From Carex sylvatica (taxonomy: Eukaryota; Streptophyta; Magnoliopsida; Poales; Cyperaceae), in contig CAXKVR010000045.1 of NCBI GenBank assembly GCA_964058845.1, forward strand, positions 186,001 through 250,000: 64,000 nucleotides of DNA, read 5' to 3'. The translations under genes and the position numbers were made by a program. Positions 55,737 through 64,000 of this stretch are shown here, piece by piece (position 1 is the stretch's first letter; each line of letters opens with the position of its first letter). The notes under the pieces were generated by a model that worked only from the letters and a program-made list of their open reading frames with translations, was not told the DNA's origin and ran no database searches.

Positions 55737-56805
55737 TGTTGTTTCTAGCAATAATCTTTTTAGTCTATTTGATTAATTTGCAAAACATACAATTATTGAA
55801 TTTTATGATTTCTTCTATTTTAGAGTTATGCAGGTTCAAGCCAATTGGAATTACAATGTAAAATGCTTGAAGTGAAAAAATCATGAAGACTTATCAAGAA
55901 TACAAATTATAAAATTAAAAACTTGATAAAGTAAGTTTGAGGTTGTTTAAAACTGGGAACAAATGTTGGTAAAGTTTGTAAAACGTTATAATATTTTCAG
56001 CCTGTCAGAAATACTGAAGTAACAGCTTGATCAAACTCAGAAGGAATTAAAACGTTGGTAACGTTTATAAAATATTATAATATTTTCAGCCTGTCAGAAA
56101 TGCTAAAGTACAGCTAAGATTGAATTACAAACGTTGGTAACGTTTGTCAATTGTTACAACGATTTAATTAAATCAGCGTTGTAACGTTTGGCAAAAGTTG
56201 TAACGTTTTAATTAAATTCAAGCTTCAGAAATTTTTATTTTTAATCAAGTTTTTACAGTGCAAAATGTTACATAACGTTTTACAATCGTTGGTAAAGATT
56301 TGATCAATCTTGCAGAAAAAGAAAATCTAATTTGAATTTTGAACTAAAACGTTGGTAACGTTTTAAGTCAAATTGTTTTTTCTGAAGCTGTCTCTATAAA
56401 TAGAGTAGTGGGGTCTCTTCCCCACTTAAATTCACTTCACTAATCTTGAGTTAGATTAGGTTAGAGTGAGCTTTTGAGTGTTTCTCTTGCGAACATTGAT
56501 TTATAGACTTTGTTCTCTTCTTGAGTTATCCGTGTGACATTCCTTGGTTATAAGGGCTCACCGGCTCTTATCTCTAGTTGGCCGTGTGACTTTCCTTGGT
56601 TGTAAGGGCTCACCGGTTCACAAGTTGTAAACATTTCTCGTTGGGTATAGAAAGATGCACCTAGAAGAGGTTGCGACGCCTCGGAAATGTAGACCTTTGT
56701 TTTGTCGAACTCCGTTATCATCTCGCGTGTCAAATTTCTCTAAACTCATCTATTTACTTTCAATTGTGATTATTTTCAGTTTTTTAGAGCAATTAGTGGT
56801 GCACT
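55737..56805 (+). repeat. Copia 3' LTR
   Basis: Starts TGTTGTTTCTAGCAATAATC after the polypurine tract. AACGTT words lie at about 55985, 56052, 56137, 56186, 56275 and 56350. Ends about 56805 at GTGGTGCAC, shorter than the 5' LTR by the last ~15 bases. Confidence 0.88.
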
Positions 56806-59800
56806 TTGTAGGGATTTCATGTGTATATCAAGAGGGTAAAAATCAAAAAATTTAACGCAATACACAACGGATTTTATTTGTATGACAATTGCAAGTAATA
56901 TTACGTTAAATAAATTCTTCTAGCATCTCATATGATTCAAATAAAATTAAATAAATTTATTTCTCACATAAGATGAGATAAGAATTCATACCTAAAGAGA
57001 TTGTCAAATCTCTTGATAGAGGGAAGTCAATCTCCCTTCTAGGTCTCTTGGAACAGCCGTTCTCTTGGAAGCACCTCTTGGTTCACCTTGAACCTAAACA
57101 ACGAACTATCACACCTCTTAGATATATGAATATGAAGTTCAAGGCTTAGATATAACCACATCTTGATCTTCAAATCAACAAACTATTTGATTTCTTGGTG
57201 GCTAAACCTAACAAGAGAAGATGAGAGAGCAAGCTTCTCAACTTTTGGCCAAGGAGAAGAAGAAAAATGACTGCTGAAAATTGATCAATTTTAGCTACGT
57301 TTTTTGCAAAAAAAATTAGCTTCATTTTTCTTAATTACACCTCCTTTAATAGGCAAGGGCTAGGGCATCCATTTGTGTAATGTTTAAATTAATTACACAC
57401 ATGCCACTAGCCTTGTTTTGCCATTTTATGCTCTCTTTAATCTCATCTTGTGATTGGTTTAATAAATTAATTTATGAACAAATATATTCATATTATTCTA
57501 TTATACAACATTTATATTATTCTTATAATGCATTCAAACATTATACTAAATAATATTTGCATAACTTCATAAATTTATTTATGGTCTAAACATGTCATAT
57601 TATGACATTTTATTTTAGCATTTCATTTCATGTATTTTATCTTATACATCACTATGAAATGAAAAATACTTGTTGTTTCTCTTCAGTTGGTGTGACCGTA
57701 TAGATTATCTATGTCATCTTGGCAATAATATAAAACTTTATATTATGACTATAAGAGGTTATATCATTACATTATAGTTATCTAAACGACATAGTAATCA
57801 TTTACTCAATCCACTAATTTCGTGTCTATCCTTGTCACATGATATTATGAATAATATGCAAAATAGGATCGTGTCATTTTTGCATTGTATTCGTTTTCTT
57901 GGTCTCTCAAGTGAATTATAATTATAACTACATTAGTTATATTGCATGCGATATAATTCCACTTTACCAAGGGCCTAGTAATATCATAACTCAAATTGAG
58001 GGACAATGATAATATTAACATATAGATTTCTCCCGCATAAGTTGTACACAACGAATTACTATTTTATTCCTATCACAAGATAATATTTAAATATCAATCA
58101 CATTATATACTTCTCATGTGAAAAACCTACACATCTCATATCTAAGATTCTAAAGACATAATGAAAATATTAATGACACAAAATACAATCCATATAATGT
58201 TTCATTCATTTAGGTCATGTTCAATATATAAAATACACATTTTATATATTCATGTCATTAAATGATAATCCCTTATCAACATTTATAGAACTACAATGTA
58301 TTTTTAATCAACATGACAATCTTCCTCGGTAATTAATGTTCCTCCTTAATTACTACGATTGTGAATTTAGTTATTAAATATTTTTCATCTTAGGAGTTCT
58401 ATGATTCAAGACCAAGAGCATCTTTTTGAATACTTTCAAAGATATAACATATAAATCTCAAGGAACAAGAATACATAATAATAATATTCAAAGTCATGAA
58501 CAATATATAAATCAATACAAAAATAATAACTTTCAAAACACATATATTTCACACTTAATGTAACATTATCAATTCTTGTGTGAGATGTCAATACTTGTTG
58601 GTATCGTTGTACATCTCTCTATCGGAACTCCGTCCAAATTAATTAGCCTATCCGATATTGTATTGTAGGGAAAGTATCTTAACTAGTTTTTGTATTCTTT
58701 ATTCAGTTGACATTACAAAATGAGAAGATTGTTAGGCTTTTGTTTAAGTAGACAAATCCTCGTTCCTCATTCTCATTCATGCAATATTAAGTTGTTATTC
58801 TCTTAACTTTTAAGGTGCTATGTTAGACTCTAAATGAAAGATGGTAAGAAGAATATCATTGGCTATGATGTTTTCTATATGAAAGGAAAGATGTAGATGA
58901 ATATTTCAAGAAGTGAACAAAACTCCACCTCAATTATCTTGAAAAATAGTACAAGAGGTTAGGCTTTGATTTCCTGAGTAAATCGATACTGTGGCAGTTA
59001 CAATAATTTTTATTTTTTATTTTATTTTATTCTAATTCTCATGTTTGATCTTCTTTTATTTTTACTTTCTTTTCTTTGTAGTGTTTGTAAATAATTTGTG
59101 TAAAGACTTTTTCATCATACCATTGGTATGATCATATATATGGAATTTGAGGGCTTGACCCTCATGTTTCTCTTTCAAAAAAAAAGTTGTTATTCTCTCA
59201 CTTCTGCTTTATATTTCATCTATTATTTAGTTTCCTCTTGTTTTCCCAATGAAGAACATTAATAATTTAGCCCTAAATCGCCCGCCCGAGAAAATTAAAA
59301 TTTCTGATAAGTTATAATTAAATAAGAGAATGACTCTTATTTTTTCTCACAAAAAATTTAATAAGATGACAAAAGGCTACTTGTTCTAGGAATGAGTGAA
59401 TTCAGTATACATGATCTGTCAGACAATATCATAAAAAAAAAATCCGTATACATTAATTTCATTCGTTTTTTTTTCTGTGTTTAAGATATTATACGAGATT
59501 TGTTGTACAATATGATAAAAAAATTCCGTATGGTAGTGATTTAATATAGTACGTGTATTGTTTATCAGAATTGAATGATGCATGTGTAAATTTTCTAATG
59601 ACTTCGAAATTGGTATCTCTATATGATTTCAATTTTTTTTTTTTTTTTTATGAAAACCTATGTCCCGTGTTTGCATGAAGATTTTTTAGACATGCTCAGT
59701 AAATTAAAAGAAAAAACACATGTATTGCACATTTGAGGAGCCATAAATAAATGAGTACAGGTAATATTTCGTAATCACTTACTAGCTGCTCATTTATACA

Positions 59801-59909
59801 ATGATCAAACTATAAACAAGTTCCTACGTCCTGTTTTGTTGATAGCATATAATCTATTTCTTTTCTTCTTGCCCCTTGGTAAAGAGACCCATTCAATAAA
59901 TTCAATAAA
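56806..59909. other. AT-rich intergenic DNA, probably retrotransposon-derived in part
   Basis: No coding frame supported. About 56820-57750 has the composition and landmarks of a non-coding LTR or leader in reverse orientation (TGTGACCGTATAGATTATCT, long AT tracts), but I cannot define ends. 58670-59909 shows nothing recognisable except poly-T tracts. Confidence 0.4.
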
Positions 59910-60548
59910 ATGGTAGATTCAACTCCTCTCCTCCGATCTCATAGTTCCTCTGTTGAAGGTGCCGATGAAGCTGCCGTGCAACAATCCTTCTCAATGCAAC
60001 TTCTTCAATCAATTGTTGTTGCGGCAGCATGGTTTTTTGATGGCCAGCAGACTTTCATCACTGTCTTTACTGATGCTGATCCCAAGTGGAAGTGCCTCGA
60101 CCCCGGTTGACCCAATATGCAATTCTGCTTCAAGCCCATGTGCACTTCAGCCAGGCTCATGGGCTTGGGACTCAGTTGATACCTCAATTGTGTCAGAGTG
60201 GGCCCTTCAGTGCACAGACACGATTCTTTCATCGATTCCTGGTTCGGCTTTTTTCACCGGTTGTGTTGTCGGTGCCTTGTTTATGTCAACCTTGGCAGAC
60301 TCGGTTCTTGGCCGGAAGTTGCTTCTCATACTGTCATGCCTTGGCAGACTCGGTTCTTGGCCCTTCAGAGCATTTGCACCTGTTATGGCAGTTGAAGGGA
60401 AGAGCAACCGATTGTGGTCGTTTGGTTTCTTTGGGCTTGCAATTGGGTTCTGTTCTTTGCCTTTTGCTTTCCTGCCTGATACTAAAGGGAAGGATTAGTT
60501 GATAACATTCAAGATGAGGAATATCATCATGTTAGGGAAGAGTATGAA
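59910..60548 (+). pseudogene. Organic cation/carnitine transporter (OCT4-like) pseudogene
   Basis: Intact relatives are ~500-residue, 12-helix membrane transporters of the major facilitator superfamily, mostly intronless. Here ATG 59910 starts MVDSTPLLRSHSSSVEGADE, helix 1 follows (LLQSIVVAAAWFFDGQQTFI), then FTDADP. A +1 frameshift at about 60090-60105 moves the frame to GSWAWDSVDTSIVSEWALQC, helix 2 (GSAFFTGCVVGALFMSTLAD) and SVLGRKLLLILSCL. Next a 24-bp segment is repeated (60290-60313 and 60339-60362) and the sequence jumps to the last helix (LWSFGFFGLAIGFCSLPFAF, then LPDTKGK). A second shift near 60490 precedes the C-terminal tail DNIQDEEYHHVREEYE. About 350 residues (helices 3-11) are missing. 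Confidence 0.85.
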
Positions 60549-63500
60549 TAGAGTAAATGTTTTATTACCTGTATTGTCAAGAGTATTGTATGGTTTCGTC
60601 TAGAGTATGATACTATCATACTATGAATAGAGTAAATGTTTTATTTAGTATGAGGCATAATAAATTAATAATGGGATATCATCATGTTCTTTTGAGGATT
60701 TTTCTTTGCTTGTCAATTTTATTTATTTTTATTCTAGAATGCACACCTGTTAAAGGATAACACATCAATATAAATTGTTGGAATATGTGTTACATACATA
60801 TATTGGTCAAGTATGTATGTGAGAATTAAATTGATATTTATCTAACTGTAAAACATTTCGAAAAATTGTAACCAGGCTAAAACTTAGTTTTCTCCTTCAG
60901 ACATATTCTGGTTCCTATTTGCAGTATATAACAATAAAAAAATTCAGTATATAACAATTAATAAAAAAATTGATATTTCTATGAAAACTTATAGGTAATG
61001 ACCCAAAGTTATTTACTTATTTTGATTGCTTTAATAACACATGAATCTTGTTATTTTTTCCTTAAAGTTCCTTTCATTTACATTATATTTTGTACGGCGA
61101 TACTGGCGCAAGTTATAGCTTATGCATCCTAAATCATATAGACCTTTCAGATGAAAGTATAGTTTTAGTTAATTACGGCATTTGTTTCTATTTTCTCTTC
61201 TGTGCACTTTTTATGTTGTCGAAAATAGAAAATACAAAAAATGTGTGAAGTTCACAAAATAAAGTCCACTCATTAATATAAAAGGTATTAGACACATCCT
61301 GCTTACTATTAGCCTCAAATATATAATAAGGACATAAAAGTACTTATTTAGGAATTAGTGATTATTCCGTGCAATATCTATATAAAAAAGTATAGAACTT
61401 CTTATGATAAATACAACAATATAAGCCACAGCATGAGTCGTAAATGAAAGGTCGACTACAAAAAAGAAAAAAATAATGTGCTGAAAAGGAAAATGATGGA
61501 GAGACGTGCATCACATGAAATTAATGCACGTGTCAGAAGCTCATCGATTTCCAGTCACATACTTATATTAATTGGTCTTAATAAAGAACAATACTGTAGA
61601 TAATAACTGCATTAGTTGAAAATAGGCAGCTGTAGTCGGCTTAATTAATGTGTACCTTCCAATCTAAAAACGTAACAACTTCTGCCATATGTTACCTCAC
61701 GAATTTAAGGTATTGTCTGGATTTCTGTAGTTGCTCTGGCACTGTTTGGTTGTCAGTAGTTGCAAGAATTGAAGATGCATACTGAGTACGTGGCAGTATA
61801 GTTGCCTCGCGGAATGTCTGTTTGGATCATTGTATCAAAGTATCAGTAATTATTGGAGTCACTGTCTTCTTCAAAAAAAAATATTGGAGTCACTGTTCTT
61901 CTGTTTAAATCACTGTAGGCGCCACGTCATGGTTAGTTACATATTATTGATTCAATAATTAGCTAATGTTCTCTCCCCAACAATGCAATGGCTAGAGGCA
62001 ATCAACTTTTTACAGTCTTATTCAAAATAATTATGAATTGAGAAAAATATTAAACAGACCACATCATAATTTTGTCCTTGGCATGAATACAAATTGAACC
62101 ACAGAATTATGAATTACAGCTTCGTCCATGGCGTGAATACAAAATCATCACAGAGTTAAGAATTCCATAAATTGCAAGTTTTGGTTTTCACAGGGAAACT
62201 AGGAGAAACTTAAATACAAAATGGAACATTCATTAAGCTAGCAAGAATAAAAGCGTAAAACATGAATATTTCAACTCACGGAAACAGACTTAAAAGGAGC
62301 TCACGGTTATTTGCGCAGAGCCTCTTCCCTCTGCGCAGACAAATGCTGCGTGGATGGTAATTTTGGGATTTTTCAGAAATCAATGGTAAGTTTAAAATTT
62401 CAAAATAATAAGATGTTAACTAAAAAAATTCCACTTAGCAATTTTTATCGTGTATACATTAGAATTTTTAAAAATGTTTTTGTGGTTCGACATCCTCATA
62501 AATGCTAAATAATGTCACATATTATACACTTTACATTTCAGCCTTCAATCTAAATTTTCTGATACCATCTTGTCAACTCACATGGTGCTTACAACGGAAC
62601 AGTATGTCTTTTTGCTGTTACTTAGATTAGTGGTTTTATTATTTTGCCTAACAAAACAGTAATAGTAGAGAAAAAAAAAACAGAAAGCAAATCTCCTGTC
62701 TTATTACCGCAGTTGTCCCTGCAGCAAATCTGACTGCTTTATGAGCCTCGTCGATTTGGCATATTGGCTCAACCTCTCCAACTAAATAGGAAACAATCAG
62801 CTGCATCATACAAACAGTGGAGCTCCAGGGTATTGCACTTCGAACTGCATGCAAGAGGACAGGCAACAAAAGAACTGCAGTATGCATCTGTTGCATTGCT
62901 GGGTTAGCACCATTCTTCAATTTATTCAATCGAAATGTTTAATCTGATTGCACTTATGGAAGAGGACATTCAACAAAAGCTCTGGCATCTGTTTCCATTG
63001 TTGTGTTTGTACCGTTCTTCAATTATTTTATTGAAATGTTTAATCTTATTGAAGTTTATGATGACACTCTGTTCTGTCCGGATCTCGGATTGGAACCTTA
63101 CAGCTAAGAGTTGATACGACTTTACTGATGGAGACTTGCGATTACGTGTAAATATATTTATTGTTTAATGAAAATTATTAGTAGAGAATGGCTTGCTGTC
63201 TTAAAAAAAAATATAGTTTATCCGACTTTAGTGGCATAGATTGAAACTTTCTTAGGATGACTTACTTAAAATTGTCGTTGTGATTTACTTATTATTTGTA
63301 ATAATATCAAGAATTTTTCAAGTTCATTCAAATAGCCACATACATCTTCAGTCCTTTATTGCTCAAAAGGCTCGGCACAAAGACAAAAGGGGAGTTGTTG
63401 GGAATGGCGGATATGATAGGCAACATGCCCACAAATTTGAAGGAAATGATACCAACTCCTTTACTGAATCAGGAGGCACACATGGGCTCCAGCCTGCCTG

Positions 63501-64000
63501 AATAACTTGTCAGACTGGATCACAAACCATTGGCTCCTGTTGGACCCAACCGGCAGGTGGTCATGAAACTCTGGACCCAAGTTTCATTTCGAGTGTACCT
63601 AATTTGTTAGTTAACTACTACTTTCAGAATTCTTTGACAATATTCTCAATTTTATTCAGTGTACTTGGACTAAAGTTCTCTGAGGTATAGAGGTGTATTA
63701 TGCAATATTACATAATTTAAACGAGTTATATGCTGTGCTAAATATTCAGGAGGTGAAAAGAAGCTGCTCTTATTCTCTTGTAATTTTATTTTTAGCTGCT
63801 CTTAATGTATTAATACTTGAAAAGATTTTGCAATAACCATATTTTGCTAGATGTTTTGTACATGATACCGAACAAAAAAACAAACCAAAACTCATTAAAG
63901 AAGCACATACAAGCTTACCCACAAGAAGAAAAAACATTAATTTACATAACATAATGCTTATGATCATTATTTAACAGAAGACTTGATCCAGGCTGGGATG
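60549..64000. other. AT-rich region, no gene confidently identified
   Basis: A 23-bp direct repeat (ATGAATAGAGTAAATGTTTT...) occurs at about 60545 and 60622. About 62075-62165 is an imperfect tandem duplication (GTCC(T/A)TGGC(A/G)TGAATACAAA). About 62890-63060 is another (CCATTCTTCAAT...TTGAAATGTTTAATCT). Frames at 62648-62929 (-) and 63280-63501 (+) have normal amino-acid composition but no motif I can name. Either could be an exon of an unrecognised gene. Confidence 0.4.

Larger units (their letters stand above)
53628..56805 (+). mobile_element. Ty1/copia-type retrotransposon, internally deleted and rearranged
   Basis: Two long direct repeats (LTRs about 53628-54761 and 55737-56805) flank about 975 bases. 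A primer-binding site with the copia-type initiator-Met signature lies just after the first LTR and a polypurine tract just before the second. The interior has lost pol and keeps only a damaged gag segment. Both LTR outer ends appear truncated or diverged, and no target duplication was found. Confidence 0.88.

Noticed and set aside
56806..58670. Possible element bounded by TTGTAGGG at 56806-56813 and 58663-58670
   Set aside because: The 8-mers are plausible as a target duplication, but no terminal repeats or superfamily signature adjoin them and the outer flanks do not rejoin into the copia LTR.
60086..60502. Alternative-frame 138-codon translation over the transporter pseudogene
   Set aside because: Out-of-frame shadow of the transporter relic; the other two frames carry the family motifs.
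62648..62929. 93-codon reverse-strand frame, Ala/Val/Leu-rich
   Set aside because: No motif I can name, no clear splice or promoter context; kept only as a note in the intergenic entry.
63280..63501. Forward frame ending SFTESGGTHGLQPA
   Set aside because: Could be a terminal exon, but no upstream exon or family could be recognised.

Overview
The window is nuclear DNA of a flowering plant, almost certainly a eudicot. The support is AT-rich intergenic sequence, GT-AG introns, a plant tRNA-Ala, plant-only gene families (an LNK-type clock coactivator, an F-box protein of the Arabidopsis At2g26850 type, a plant mobile domain) and dense plant transposons (Athila/Tat Ty3-gypsy, Ty1-copia, LINE, Mutator-like, hAT and PIF-like elements). 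I cannot name the species.

Only a few host genes look intact. A five-exon F-box gene (29613-31506, +) and a five-exon LNK3/LNK4-like gene (32273-34388, -) converge on each other. A single-exon gene of unknown function lies at 48683-49375 (-). A tRNA-Ala(AGC) gene is at 50694-50766. A possible orphan first exon (4133-4173, -) has an Athila relic in its first intron. A decayed organic cation/carnitine transporter pseudogene is at 59910-60548.

Everything else that can be identified is mobile DNA, often nested. 1-3780: Athila-type Ty3-gypsy relic (frameshifted pol, hairpin pair, env-like ORF). 5450-15593: a 10.1-kb Mutator-like element (MULE) with ~220-bp terminal inverted repeats and a perfect 9-bp target duplication. 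It carries two convergent decayed genes, a plant-mobile-domain (PMD) gene and a mudrA-like transposase, and an Athila/Tat-type LTR sits in a PMD intron. 16405-17661: a second, deleted MULE with its own perfect target duplication. 21930-26280: a reverse-strand LINE relic split by two LTR fragments. 36369-39153: a TIR-flanked relic with a Myb/SANT-like gene. 41605-43560: a three-arm foldback cluster. 52310-53279: two MITEs with clear target duplications, side by side. 53628-56805: an internally deleted and rearranged Ty1-copia element.

The most unusual pattern is that several unrelated transposon families here each repeat a private short palindromic word in non-coding DNA: TTGCGGCCCGCAA, ACACGGGTCGTGT, CAGTGCGGGT...ACCCGCACT, AACGTT...AACGTT and GACCGAATG...CATTCGGTC. 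Two LTRs that share recognisable promoter-region homology carry different words, as if the word is exchanged faster than the sequence around it. This is the best candidate for something undescribed. All coordinates of degenerate elements are approximate, and family assignments rest on recognition of motifs without a database search.
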